NCBI GenBank assembly: GCA_013180625.2
Contig: SNVD02006272.1
Coordinates: 177,674-241,673, forward strand
DNA length: 64,000 nt
Source: Boswellia sacra
Taxonomy: Eukaryota > Streptophyta > Magnoliopsida > Sapindales > Burseraceae
Reading direction: 5' to 3'
The position numbers and the translations under genes are program-made. The notes under the pieces were generated by a model, which was given only the letters and a program-made list of their open reading frames with translations, was not told the origin of the DNA and did no database searches. Shown here one piece after another: positions 23,791 through 36,855 of this stretch. Every line of letters starts with the position of its first letter. The stretch's first letter is position 1.

Positions 23791-26700
23791 ATGGAACCTT
23801 TAATGTTAGTTTCGATGTGAAGACACCATTAAACAAGCATTACAAAGCCAATGGGTGAGGTTAGAATTATCTGAGACACAAAAACAAATGTTTAGGGAGA
23901 TATGCTTTGGATACCTATTAGACATGCAGGATCTCACCTTTTCGTCTCAATTTGTCCACTGCTTATTGCTACACGAGGTTGAGACAACCTGTTTGTCAAA
24001 TCAAATGTAGTTTCTAGTTCATGGTATGGACTTTAAATTCGATTGGTGTCGTGTGATAACTATAAAAATTATAATATGTTATTATAATTACTAATTTTTC
24101 TTCTTCAAGTAGGAGAATCCATTTTTTGGTATACGAGCTTAGGCTGATAACAAGGTTGAAGTTTGGAATGACCTCTAATTAAGTTACCTAAGGCAACCAA
24201 TTGAAGGTTAAAGGATGATTATTTTGGAGGAAAGAACATATAGCTCAGACATTTCTATGCACAGTTGAAACCCTTGACCATTCTACACTGCCTGATCAAG
24301 ATGTCGTTAGCCTAACATGTTACTATGTTTTGGAGAGATTTTTGTTTGCTCGTGATGGGCGGAGGTTGATATCAGTGAAATGGTTGAGCTTCACAGAGTC
24401 TTTGATAGAATTCAACTCGTATTCATGGGGTATTTATTCATTTAGCATGACCATGAAGTCATTTAAAGGAGCTTTAGATGGGAGACTTGAACTTTATAAG
24501 CAACGATTGGAGGAGGAAAAATGAGATCATGTAGAAGAGAAGTACATCTTAAAAAGGTGTCCTTACGTATTTCAAGTATGTACTATAAAAACTTGATGTA
24601 TTTTAATTGTTAATGCATATCTTACACATCCTTATAATATAATTACTGCGTCCATTTAGGTTTGGTTGTACAAGGCAGTACCGTACATTGACAGCTCATA
24701 TAGGGAAGTCAGACATGATTAGATAGATATAATCCCCTGTATTTTGAAATGGAAGACATTCAAAACCCTATACAAAGAATAGGCACTAGAAGATGTCTTC
24801 AAGATCAGAAGGACTGTAAGTTAATTAATCATTATATATTAAGTGGTCTATGTTAATCTTTTTAGTTCTAACTATAAGCTTGGATGACAGGAACCCTCGC
24901 CCCTTTTGTATTGTTAGAGCCCATCCCTACTTTGGAAGCAACACCAAGGTATGTTGTTCTACTTAGGACCGTAGGCATGGAGAGAGGTGTTCATTTTGCT
25001 AATGCCTTACAGGAGATCTTACCTTTACAAGCGAGTGAGGTAATGGAGCAACCAGCATCTAAAAATAAGAATTTAAAGAAGTAATTAAGAGAAGAGGTGG
25101 CCCTAAGACCACAACATCTACTGGGGGAGATGAGGATACCAAGCAAGACGCTCGTGGCCGTGATCAGACTTCATATGTATTATTTCCATACCATTATTAT
25201 GATTTCGGCTACATGTTCTTATAATAATAATTGTAACTTTCCATTACAGGACCTACTATCAGGATACAATCATTTTATAGAGACCATTATCTGTGAGCTT
25301 GGGTTATTGTGAGAGAACAGCAAACCCATGCAGACTGAGATTCAGGGGCTCAAGAAAGCTGTGGAGAAATTAACCACCCACCTAAATCATCAAATAAAGG
25401 TAAATAACTACAGAAATTAATTGTGCTTATGGTTGTGTCGGATGTTAGTGTCTCATTTTATAAAATAAGTTCTCATCTAATTTATATTAGTTTCAGAATT
25501 TGAGCCCCTATCACGATGCCTTCAAGCATCCACGTGCAGAGCCATCTCACGCCACAATGCGTGATCCACAGTCGCCTACAAGATCTACACTTACCATTCC
25601 AAAGTTAACCTTTTGTCTATTCTATGGTGAGAAGGTTGCACCAAATATGATACATTTGGAGGACTTAGAGCCTCAGGGTAGCACCCCTCCAGTTGTCACA
25701 CAACCACTATCAAGGCTCAAGACTAAACACGGAAGGAAGGTTAGAGTTGGCAGATACAAGTATAGTCTGTACGTGAATCCCCCAAAGCAAAATAAGCAAA
25801 AAGTGGGCGTGTCACTTCAAGGCAATAAGGAGGAGGAGATGAGTGACCTAAAAGAGGATGACACCACCATTGCATAGGACCCGATACCCTATACAGAGGT
25901 GCAAATCATAGATATCCTACACCTATCCCTAGTCAATCCACCACCGATGATGTGCCCATAATTCAACCCGTTAGATCACTTTCTCGAGGGGGTTGAAATA
26001 AGTTCAATTAATGGGTTACCTGAGGGGCTGGTCATATGAATGTTGGAGTTTATGATGCATCTCCAAAGTGTTTTAAGAAATTGATATTGGGTACTTTTTG
26101 GCTTGAGGGATAAGTTAGTGCCAATTTGGATTAACGATGTAATTACTTGCATTTCATATTTGTTATTTACCATGTTGCATTTCATATTGGTTTTTTACCA
26201 TGTTTGTTAGTTTCTTTTAACCCATTATATGTTTCATTTTCAGCACATCAATTCATACCTGTGGTTGATTCGTCGGAGGAGGAAGCTAAACCCGTCCCTT
26301 TTCCCTTAGAAGTCATCGTTTGTGGATACATATTTCCATGTGAGTACCATCATTATTACTTCCTTGTTCATTATTAATTCATGTCATGCACTTTATAACA
26401 TTATGTTAACAATTTGCTACATTATCATCAACAAAGAAAGACCAACTAGATAAAATAGGTTTGGATAAAGAAGGAACAGTCATTTCTTACATTAATGGTG
26501 CATCTCCATTGGATGATAATGCATAGGAGGATCTTGATTATGTAAGTTGATTCGATGTTTGTTATTTTACTTGGTTTATTTTATTACGTGAATTTTGTAG
26601 TTGATATTTTGATTTTAATGTCACAGTTGTTTGCTCCTGTAAACGTGGGAGATAATCAGCATTAGATAGCAGCTCACATAGACTTCAAGGGCGGAAAGAT

Positions 26701-27030
26701 TGAGTTGTTCGATTCCTCTAAGAAATTCTAGTCAGACGATTATATTTTAAGGAAGATGCGATCCTTAGACTACCTTATTTTATTTTCAGTGCTGCAGGAC
26801 ACATTTTGCTCCGAGCCCAATTATGATACAACCCCTTTTCCTATGGTTCATGTGATAGAGGAGGTTTCTCAACAAGATGTAGGAAGAGGAGCATGTGGAG
26901 TGTACTGCACTCATTGAGTACCTGGGGCAGTGACAGAGCTAACCCTCAGGCACAGGATGGCCATCAAGATATGAAGAGCTATATATGACACTCAACCCTC
27001 GTTATCAGATCCATCAGATATTGGTGCTGC
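23791..27030 (+). pseudogene. Ulp1-like (C48) gene with DUF1985, Kaonashi type
   Basis: The first part, MEPLML (23791), then in shifting frames CFGYLLDMQDLTFSSQFVH, HGMDFKFDWC and, at 24330-24520, VLERFLFARDGRRL...YSWGIYSFSMTMKSFKGAL, resembles the DUF1985 region of ULP-like genes carried by Kaonashi MULEs. The C-terminal part (26620-27030) is a C48 cysteine-protease domain: PVNVGD, QH (catalytic His at 26660), IDFKGGKIELFDSS (catalytic Asp) and GACGVY (catalytic Cys at 26894; the residue before it is Ala where Asp is usual). TAG replaces the Trp after the His (26663). Multiple stops and frameshifts make it non-functional. Active relatives would cleave SUMO-like modifiers. Confidence 0.75.
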
Positions 27031-27740
27031 TTAGATTTCATGTTGTACCTTATTACGATCTTGTACATGATCCGTTTGTACAGTTATGTGATTATTCTTT
27101 AGTTTACATTATGGCCATGAGTTGTTAATAGCTATTATATTACTTGCTATTACCTAATGCATACTCTTATGACATAACATAATTCATGAAAATGACAACT
27201 ATTATAACCAAGTATAGAAACAATGACAACCGTCTTAAAAGAACATCCATGACAATGAACCAACACATAAACCAAGTATATAAACAATGACAACTGTTTT
27301 AAAAGAACATCCATGAAAATGAACCAACAAAAAAGCCAAGTACATAAACAATTACAACCATTTTAAAATCAAGTACATGATACACCACAAACATGAACTA
27401 CATAAAGTAAGTAATTTAAAAATAAACTCCTTTGAAACATATTACATTAATGAAGACAATGTTGCTCGATGATATTTGATCAATTTTTCCCATGATTACC
27501 ACCAACCGTTTAGGGAAACTAGGTTACGGCATATTTTTCTGTTATGTCCATGGGCTCCACTCTATCACATGTGTGTGGGACTACAGCCTAATCCTATGAA
27601 GGGATGCGTCGTCAACGGGGTTGACCTATAGATCATCTCATCACTGGCGAAGCACGACAATATTTGTAACCTTTATAGGACTATCCACTCCTCAAACAGT
27701 CCAACAGGTATGATAGGGGAATTATATGCATGCAGTAGAC
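27031..27740. other. 3' flank of Ulp1-like gene and inner junction
   Basis: Contains diverged tandem strings (AACAATGACAAC / AAAAGAACATCCATGA) at 27220-27330. On the minus strand near 27690-27480 there may be the far C-terminal end of the right transposase, too degraded to place. It is not shared with the left arm. Confidence 0.4.
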
Positions 27741-30161
27741 ACTTAACCGTCTACATTGGGCTACATGTATCATAACAAGTCCTGAGATTGTTGAACTTGC
27801 AAACAGTCATTGGATGTGCACAAGGAAGCTAGTCCAAATCAAATACCCTACCTAAACAAGTCCTCGCCTGCATGTCAACTACGTTAAGTTGGTCACCGCT
27901 ATAAACTTCATACATGAATAAGTTAATCCCCCTAACTTACATTTGGTCACATGTTATTTTGTGGTTAGTGAGTAACTGGTCCACCCATAAGGTCAAGTGT
28001 TTGGTGGAAGGTGCACACATCTCATGTTCAGTGAAAAACCAATCCTGAAGAACTACTCAATAGTAATCAACAAGCACAGTGATCGGCAAGAATCTAGCTT
28101 CGCATAACTGACTATTCATTGACTCAGTAATATTTATGGTCATGATGTTATATCTTCATCCTGAAAATGAGCATGTGCCCATTTCTCTACCCTAAATTCC
28201 CTCAATTGAATGGTAGCAGCGAGGATGTGGGACTCAATTCGTCTCATGCATCTATTGAAAACACATTCATGATATTCCTTTGCCACTTGAGTGAACATAC
28301 TCGACAACAGGTTGTCCTTATGCCTAGACTTCAAATTACCCTTGAGATGATGAGTGCAAAGTCCGTGTAAAGCATCAAGAAAGACAGAGTCATTACACGC
28401 TCAATACTTGCATGGCGGTCTAAAATAAAGACACGATCTTGCATTGGCTAATGCAAAGGTCACGCAATTTTGTCAAGAACCATGTACATGATTCATCATT
28501 CTCAGAATGACCCACACCAAATGCCAAAGGAAATATCTTGTTATTTCCATCCATGGTAGAAGCCAAGAACATAATACCACAATATCTACCCTTTAGATGA
28601 GCCCCATCAACTGCAATAAGTAGTTGAATGGACGAAAAACCTGAAATTGATGCCCTAATGCTAATGCAAAAATATTTAAAATGGTTGCCTTCATTCGTAT
28701 CTAATGTAGTCATAGTAACAGGGTTAGCTTTTTCAACCATATAAATATACTGATAGAGTAAAGCAAATGATTCTTCAGTATATCCATGTAGATTTTCCAA
28801 AGAAGACTCCTTTGCACGCCATATGCAAGTCCTTTTGAACGTCCTCCACAATTTCCCTAAGTTGGTATATTTTGGAGGAGTGAATGAATCTATTTTTGAT
28901 GTGTTTTCTGATTACATCGGCACTTGCTTATCGATAGTTAGGGTGCAATCCTACGCCTAAACACATGTATTGGTCCTTAAAAGTCCTTATTAAAAAGAAA
29001 TCAATATCCATAACCTTAGCTGCCTTAACCCACCACTTACATGATGGTTCTTTGTATACTGCCCCAAATCGATCTATTAATGACTTTTTAACCTTTTACT
29101 CAAAATTTCCTGGTAATGCCATGTTAGACAACTTATCTCGAAGTTGACTTTTACTGTTAAAAATCTGGCCCACAGCAACATGCAATCCATCAACAACGAA
29201 AGTGGTGGTGTCGTCTTCAAATGTAGACAATAGAGGAGGAAAAAGAGGTATCCACCAGAATGTAGTTACACGACATGTTCACATTTAGTTCTCTCAACAT
29301 TAATATATGTAGTTGTTATTGCTTCTTTGCTCATACGTACCCGTGAATGTCTCTTTCCTTCAATGCTTATACATTATATTTTAGGATTAACTTCTTATGA
29401 GGTAGTTGATATAGCAGCTCACTTGCACCCATATCACCCTCTTCATTCAAAGCTGTATGAACAGCAGAATCATTGATATTGTTAGCATGCAAAGGATAAT
29501 AAGAAAGGTCCAATCTGTCACTGATACCATACCATTTAGTTGTCAGATCATCATCATTATAATTCCCATCCTCGGAATGTATTTCATTATCAAGTGTCTC
29601 AAATTCCAAGATGTTATCAAGTTGGGGAAACATAGGGTTCTTGCTTACTCAAGTGCCTAGGCCACCACAAGTCAATGTTTGTTATGGTTGTTGCGAACAC
29701 GAGTAATTGGAGACACTACCATGCAGTACGATCACCGTGTTAACTACAATATCATTTAACCTTTGTGCACATATGAATATAGAATCACTTACTTGATTAC
29801 TTCTACTTCCAAAATGTAATAATGATAGATGAGAACAACTGTGCTTCTTAGAGGGATCAGGGTGTCCCCCCAGTGTTTAATTTTTCATTTCCTCAAATTT
29901 CACATGAATTGGTGTATATAGTAAAGGATGTGCAAGACAATCATCAACAAAGAAGGCCAACGCTTTGTCATTCATAATAGGAGTTGGCATGGAAAGACCA
30001 TTGGTGGTGTATTTGGCAAACAGTTTAATCTTCACTAAACTGATATCCCAACCCATATCTATGCATAATTGCTCCATGAAGGTGTTATATGTCAAATTTC
30101 TTCGAAAACAAAACGTTGTAGACCTTTCACCAACGTATGCATAACCATCATTAGGTTGCAT
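27741..30161 (-). pseudogene. MULE transposase (MURA-like), right copy
   Basis: Minus-strand copy of the left-arm gene. N-terminus MQPNDGYAYVGERST at 30161-29877; acidic linker MFPQLDNILEFETLDNEIHS at 29633; catalytic core VDGAHLKGRYCG and ASTMDGNNKIFPLAFG in 28851-28420; FILDRHASI and LCTHHLKGN near 28410-28340, with Leu before Asp where the left copy has Ser; then LLSSMFTQVAKEYHECVFNRC. The nonsense codon at 28930-28928 and frameshifts near 28380 and 28145 match those of the left copy. The 94-residue N-terminal segments differ at about ten positions by eye. It is non-functional. Confidence 0.9.
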
Positions 30162-32372
30162 CTTCTAAGAACCATTAAAATAGACCAATGTCCAAATCCA
30201 ATCCACATCTACAGTTGGGAAACATGTTGAACCTCATTAAAAAGTCATAAAAAGCGAAAAAAAAACAAAAACAAAATAGTAAGAAAATGCACATTCTGCC
30301 AAAGTGCTAGACAAAAAATGTAATTATCATTGAGCACCGTTGAGCGTTTGACAAACAAACACATAAAATGTTAGACAATCAACTTTTCTCTTCGGACACT
30401 CAACATACTCTGTCAGAGGATGTCAGACACTATCCAATGATGCTCGACAAAATCTATCAAGCATTGTCTAGCATAATCTGATGGTGTTCGATTAATTCTG
30501 TTTGACTCCATTGGACACTGTTTGACAACGTCCAACAGCGTATTGAGACTCATCTAGCAAATTTCCTAAGAACGTGGTTCTTGCTCTGTCATGCGATTTC
30601 ATATAGAAAATGCGACATTCAAACATTAAACATTAACTCCTAAGCTAAATTTGTGTTCCCTACGCTTCAGATTTTTACAACAAAAGAAATTGGATCTTCA
30701 AATTTTACTAAAAATTTGACATAGAGAGAGAGAAAGAGAATTTTTACCCCTAATGTGAAGCTTTTTTCAATTTCTTTTGAAGTAGATATAGTTTCTCTTA
30801 GTTTTTGCTGTGTTTTTAATTGATTAACTGAAGAATTTAGGTCAAAGAAATTCTATGTTTTAGTGGAAGTGACTTGAAAACATGTAGAGGGTCATAAGGA
30901 AAGATAAGAAGAGCGTAAAAAAGACTCAAGGTTATTTCAAGGGCAATTAGGTTATATTGGAGGTTTGAGGGATGAGGTCATTTTTTAAAGAGGCCCATGA
31001 AATAAGGGTATTTCTCGAATTTTTCCCTTTTACTATTGTTAATTAATTTTTATAGTAAATTGGTAGCACCTGAAGATTTGGTTTTCAAAATGGTTGGGAG
31101 GATTTTGATGTTTTACCAAATAATAGGGGGTTCGCAAAATATCTATTTAAATAATTAATTTATGTTTTGATTAATCATATATATGTTATGTATCTAGCAA
31201 ATGTACTATTAATTAATATATAGGATCAATTTATTTTTTATAAGCAATACTTTTACCAAACACAAGGTAAAAATATCAACAAGTAGATTAAGCTATAAAA
31301 GAGTAGTACTATATCTATAACTCGTTTACAACTAACTCTCTATGCAATATGAATAGGAAAAGTATCACTGAATAATAGAAAAATAAATATAAAAAATTAA
31401 GTATAATTATTCATCTAAATATATTGTGTCTTTAATGATTATAAATTAGTTGTAAATACAACATTATTCAACATTATTCAACCATAAAAGCTAACAATGG
31501 GTGATGAATAATATTAAACCAAGAAGTAAAAGTTTGGTATATTAAGCAAAAAATATTAGGGTAAAATAGGTATTTAAAGATAAAAGACAAAATAATAATT
31601 AATTAATGGAGTAACCGGTTACCTGAGCAGCAGGTGAAGAATAAAGAGTAGCATGTTACCCAAGTAACGGGCTATGAAGGTGAACCTTTACGTGAGTTTG
31701 CCATCTTTCTCGCAGACTGCCTTTCGACTTCTCCAAAACCTAGCTTCTCTCTCACCGTAAGTTCCATTCTTTATTCTATTTACTTTTCCGTTATTTTTAA
31801 TTCTTCTTTTTTTTTAATTACCCTTTAATCATTCTAATGAGATAACCCGATTCGTGTTTCGAATATCGCGATCGTTGCTTTGATTTTGCTATTTTTTTCA
31901 TCTATATGGTCATCTGAATCTGGGTTTTGTTTCAAAGAATGATTTATTTTTAGACCTTTGAGCTTCTAGGCCAAGATTTTTCTAGGGTTTTTGAGTTAGT
32001 TTATGTGAAGAACAAGTCTAGTTAGCTGTGTTTAGTGGTAGCTGTAGAATTGGATTACTTCATTGGATTTTTTTAACTGAATTTGTGGATGGTATTTTGT
32101 GAATTCACCTGGAGAGACCAAAATAACCCCCTAAGTCAGCTCAGTGATATTTGTAAAGTCTAGGCATCAATTGAGTAATCTTTGTTGGGAGTTAACCCTC
32201 AAATATATGAAAGTTTTAGTTTATTTGGAGCTAAGTTGAAAGTATCACACATGAAATTGGAATTATCACTTGCAACTAGGTTGGTCCTTTCCGAACTGAA
32301 CCTCAGTTCAGTCAGTCACCACTTGCTACCAAATTAAGCTTTACCGAATTGAGTCTCAGTCTAATAAGCCAC
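27741..32372 (-). repeat. Right arm of MULE inverted duplication
   Basis: Uninterrupted reverse-complement copy of the left arm, 4632 bp, with outer end AATAAGCCAC and inner end ACTTAACCGTCTACATTG. It gives the pre-insertion sequence for the CACTA site in the left arm and contains its own copy of the shared MITE (about 31313-31466). 30170-32372 is non-coding leader. Confidence 0.88.
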
Positions 32373-33350
32373 AATCGCCCTATATGGAGGGCAGAGTTAT
32401 ATAGTAATTTATAGTTTTACCTATGCTTTCATTCATTTTGCACACACTATATCAATTATCGTGGGCCCTTCAGGGTCACCAAATTAAGGTTCAGTTTGGT
32501 AAATATCCGACATCGAAAAACTGGTCCCTAGCTTGGGGGTTAAAACTCACGCAAATCTTAGTGCCATTACCTATAAATAAGGTAACAACAATTGGACACG
32601 TAGTGGCATCTCAATACTTTAAAATTAGGGTTTCAAACTCACTCAAGAATAATCTAGAATAGTATATAGAGCCTTGAGATTATGACATTTTAGAGGGTTG
32701 AACGACCAAGATCTAAGTTACATATTAGAGATCCTCTATAAAAACCCATTTATGCCTCCAAGAAAGGAGGAGGATGCACTTTTGGGATAATCCCTAGGAA
32801 GACTCAGAATATATTCACCAGGATTTACCTACTCTTACCAACCTCCATTGCAGTGACCATTCTATTGTTTCCGTCTATGACAACATCCTTTTCATGCCTT
32901 TCTTTTAATCGTTTCTCACCATTAAAACTTACCTGAAACTGACTTAAGCATCGGAAGGTTATCGCCGGTGAAAAATCTGGTGCCTCTTAACCCTTTTTGT
33001 GGTTTTATAGTTGCTGGGAAGAGGTTGTTCGTACTAGAAGTCGCTTCAGCCGCCATGGGACTACCTTAAAGCTCTTTTCCTCAGGTTGAAGAAGGAGGAC
33101 CCTATCAAGTGCCGTTTTCAGTTCGCAACAACCTGCCCCACATTATCAGAAGTTGTCAGAGTACCACCATCATTATATAAGGCATTACTAAGCTTCAACA
33201 GACACTAGCCCCCAGCGAAACTATTACAATCCATTACTATCATCCTCAACCTTCATATCCCCGAGGGAACTCTTGCCATTCTCTCACTTTCTTTATACTT
33301 TCGTTTGATTTTGGTTGGTCCAATTTTTGAGCATCAACAGAATTGTTAGA
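32373..33350. mobile_element. LTR-retrotransposon-like remnant
   Basis: Directly outside the right MULE arm. The stretch CTGACTTAAGCATCGGAAG...TCGCCGG...TCTGGTGCC (32940-32985) resembles LTR sequence of plant Ty3/gypsy Tat/Ogre-type elements. CCATTACCTATAAATAAGG near 32565 could be a TATA region. No coding domain or paired LTR was found, so identity is tentative. Confidence 0.4.
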
Positions 33351-33703
33351 CTAAAAATTTTTGTTGTGAATGAACCTAGTGGAAAGTTGGGTTTGATCTA
33401 GATGTTAGTTTTGATATAGTATGATCTTAGATTCTCGGATTCGAGATTGGTTTAGTGCTTGTTATGCCATATCTGAATGTTTTATAACTCAAAAGCTTAA
33501 GCTATCGAGTAACGGTCTATCATTAGTGCTCGAGTGTGATAGGCCCCCTCACTTGAACATGGATTCAATTTTAAGGTTTATATATTTATTTTCAAGTAAA
33601 CAAAGAAAATTTCATTAAAAAAGAAAGTGTGTTACAAAAGTGAACAAGCTATGAAAAAAAAAAAGATCCAATCGTTGGATCCTGAAAATGTCTAAACCGT
33701 TTA
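33351..33703. other. Spacer without recognised features
   Basis: AT-rich sequence with a short poly-A tract near 33653. No gene or element ends recognised. Confidence 0.4.
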
Positions 33704-35157
33704 TAGGATTGGCAAAATGACCCGCTGAGTTCGGAGCCCCGATGTGACCCATGTCTTAGGGGCGGGTATTGACCCATTTAATTTGAATTTAGGGGCAGGT
33801 ATGGGTCTCCAAAACTATTGACCCGTCTGGGACAGGTTCGGGTTAGGGTCTACCATGCAGCCCCGTTTGACCTGCCCCTCCCCGCCCAGTACAATATTAG
33901 GATGCATATAAAAAAAAATAAAGTATTTAAACTTAAAATAGTTTTTAGAGGTGATTATGATAAATTATAATATATTAGAATATCATGTAATTTTTATATA
34001 AACAAAATAGCATCTCCCCCAAAACCTACCCTAAGTCATGCCGTCTCTCTCGTTCTCTCCAGCACCTCTGCAACTCGCCGACTCCAACATCGCAGACTCT
34101 AACAGCCCTGCGTCGACTCCAGCAGCCCCGCGTCGACTCCAGCAGCCCCGCGTCGACTCCAGCAGCCCCGCGCCAACTCCAGTTTTCTCTCTATTACCCT
34201 AGGCTTCTTTCAACCCACGTAGCTATCACCGCTTCACGACTCGGCATCTTAAGCAGAGCTTCTCTCTCAATCTCTCCAAAAAAACTTTTCCCAGTCTCTT
34301 AACATCCCTGAGGCCCCTCTCTCCACCACTTCGTCGCAGCCCAAGCTTCTGTCACCGCCTCTCAGTCCCTACCCGAGTAAGCCTACTCTTACATGCATGG
34401 AATTTTATGTATATACTGGTTGATTGAAGATGTAAAATTAACCATATCTAAAGGTATTTTCAGAAAAAGATTAATAACTGTAAAGTTGTAATGCAACCAG
34501 CTTCTACGTCAGTCTAATGGTATTATGGTACCAAAATCTTTTCCTGATACGTGCTTGATTTTTGTCTTGATTACTTAAATTTTATCACTGTTCATTTGCT
34601 TTTATTATGGAGTTATTTGCAGGAAGAAATAATATGTTGTTGCCAGATTGTTTGATCTCCTTTTTCGTTGAAAAGAAGAATACACTTTGTTGAATTTAAT
34701 TTTGCAGATAAAGAATGAATTGTAATTTGAGGTTTTGACCATGAAACTTAATTAATATTCAATACCATTCATAATTTGATTGGATATCATATTCATTGAC
34801 AAGCATACTCTTCTGACATCTCGTTCTTTAAACTAATCGACACACTTATGTAATCTTCCAAAGTAAATAGTATACAAAATTGACTAGTGAGTGTAAGTGA
34901 GAAATTTGGAATGGTTAGCTTGTGTTTATGATGGCGATAGAGGGAAAGGAGTCAGGTATGTGATAATAAAAGAATGAAGCTTGTGTTTATGAGGTTATTT
35001 TGAAATTTTAGTGGGGCGGGGCGGGGCGGGATCCGCTCATTTATTTTTTGCCCCGCCTAGCCCCATTACCCTTGACGGGGCGGGGCAAAAAATAAATAAG
35101 TGGGGCGAGGCTAGGTACTAACCGCCCCGGACCCGCCCTGCCCTATTGCCAACGCTA
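33704..35157. mobile_element. hAT-type non-autonomous element, copy 1
   Basis: Ends are TAGGATTGGCAA and the inverse TTGCCAACGCTA. They are flanked by an imperfect 8-bp duplication (ACCGTTTA / ACCATATA, 6 of 8 identical). GC-rich subterminal blocks (GGGGCGGG, GACCCGCC) contrast with an AT-rich interior. A GC-rich exon-like block at 34030-34375 is followed by GTAAGC. It is related to the element at 35950-40097: shared strings include CTAAGTCATGCCGTCTC against CTAAGCCATGCCGTCTC. No transposase recognised. Confidence 0.75.
34111..34182. repeat. 20-bp tandem repeat in hAT copy 1
   Basis: CGTCGACTCCAGCAGCCCCG occurs three times in direct tandem (34111, 34131, 34151), followed by a degenerate fourth unit. 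Confidence 0.95.
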
Positions 35158-35949
35158 ACCATATAGACTGAACAACTCGAGAAGAGGAACGAGGAACTAT
35201 AGACAACAAAATCTAGAGCTATCGACCAAAGTTAAGCAGCTTGTAAATTGTAACTCCTTCCCAATTTAGTTTTTAAAGAAAAATTACCTGAAAAGTTTTT
35301 CAGATTTAAGCCTTAAAGTTAGATTTTTGGAATTTGAATCGAGAGAATGAAGACTCGTTTGATTGAGTGCTTATAATTGAAACCTTTAGCTCTAGTACTA
35401 TTTTAAGTAACCATTTGACCCAAAATCTTAAGTTATTAAGTAAAGGTTTAAACATCAATACTTAAGTTTAGCAGTATACCGTCATTGATTCTTTGTAATT
35501 ATCGTATATGACTTGCAGCTGTAGTCTTTTTCGAGTTTAATTAATCCTTTTGAGGGTCAAACATACCTTAAGGTGTTTTAGTAGCTGATCTTTATCGTGA
35601 TAAGGAGAAGTGGGTTGGGTAATTTAATTAATGCTTAGAGTTAAAATGCTAGTGTAATAATATATGGCATCATTTTTAATCTGCAGAAGCCCTATATCCT
35701 TTCTTAAGATAGTAGGTGCATGAATAATTAGATAAATTTTTTATATTTGTGTAATGTTTATCTATTGCTTCTTTTAGATTTTTATCAAGAGAAAGATGCT
35801 TTTAAGTTTAATTTAAATTATTCAAGAGGATAAGTTAGATCTGGCTTGTGTATGAGAGCGGTTAGATTCTCGTTTGTGTATGAAAGCGGTTCTTTCCTTT
35901 TGTAGTTTTTGCTTTATGTTGGTCTTTGATCTCTCTGTTGACACCTTGT
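35158..35949. other. Spacer between the two hAT copies
   Basis: AT-rich, with no coding match. A local duplication, TTGTGTATGAGAGCGGTT / TTGTGTATGAAAGCGGTT, lies at about 35847-35892. Confidence 0.45.
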
Positions 35950-36532
35950 TAGGGATAGTAAAAAGACCCGTCAAGTCCGGGGCCACGATGTGACCCTTAT
36001 TTTAGGGGCGGGTCTGGACCCCGTTATTTTGAATTTAGGGGCAGGTCTGGGTCTTTAAAGGTATTGACCCGTTCAGAGCGGGTCCGGGCCTAGGCCCGGG
36101 TCCACCCTCCAGCCTCGTTTGACCTGCCCTGCCCCTGCAAAGTATTAAGATGCATATGAAAGAAAATAAGGTATTTGAATTTAGAAGTAATTTTTAAGGG
36201 TGATTATAATAAATTATTATTGACCCAGGTATGGCAACCCAAGAGGGGGGGTGAATTGGGTTTTTATTTATAAAAGCGAATTTAGAAAATTTTTCTAAAT
36301 CAAAATTATTTAACTTTTTCTTTAAGAATAAAGGTGAAGAAGAAGAAAATAGAATGCAATCAAAAGAATAGCAATAAAGAACAATCACAAGTGCAAGTTA
36401 ATGTAAATAGATAGGGATAGAGAGAGTGCAAACTCAATTTACGTGGTTCGGCAAACCTTGCCTACGTCCACGGGCTCCTAGCTCCACGAGCTAAGCTTTC
36501 CAATAAGTTGTAGAAATCTTTACAACTTGCTT

Positions 36533-36855
36533 GATGAACAACCTCACCAAGACTTTTTCTTTCAACCCTTGATAAAACCACACCAAGAGTTCTTCTTGAT
36601 GAACAACCTCACCAAGGCAACTTCATTCAACTCTTGATAACACCTCACCAAGAGTTCTTCTTGATGAACAACCTCACCAAGGCAACTTTCTTCAACTCTT
36701 GATTACACCACACCAAGAGTTCTTCTTGATGAACAACCTCACCAAGGCAACTTTCCTCACCTCTTGATAACACCACACCAAGAGTTCTTCTTGATGAACA
36801 ACCTCACCAAGGCAACTTTCTTCAACTCTTGATAACACACAACAAGAGTTTTCTC
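36533..36855. repeat. 65-bp tandem array in the solo LTR
   Basis: Five units, each starting GATGAACAACCTCACCAAG, at 36533, 36598, 36663, 36728 and 36793, exactly 65 bp apart. Confidence 0.95.

Larger units (their letters stand above)
11521..32372. mobile_element. Compound MULE: two inverted arms flanking Ulp1/LIG4/gypsy core
   Basis: The sequence from 11521 inward is repeated as reverse complement from 32372 inward. The match covers the whole of both arms: leader, transposase N-terminus, catalytic core and SWIM-like region. It stops at about 20227 on the left and 27741 on the right. The right arm is 4632 bp; the left is about 4.57 kb once the CACTA insertion (13985-18112) is removed. The ~7.5-kb core between the arms carries an Ulp1-like gene, DNA ligase IV exons and a gypsy remnant. 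No convincing 9-bp target duplication was found at the outer ends, so it is undecided whether this is one mobile unit or two MULEs inserted in opposite orientation. Confidence 0.8.

Noticed and set aside
11500..32400. A 9-11 bp target duplication at the outer ends of the compound MULE
   Set aside because: Flanks compared by eye (left ...AAGAGAGGCCAC, right AATCGCCCTATATGG...) show no convincing direct repeat, so none is reported.
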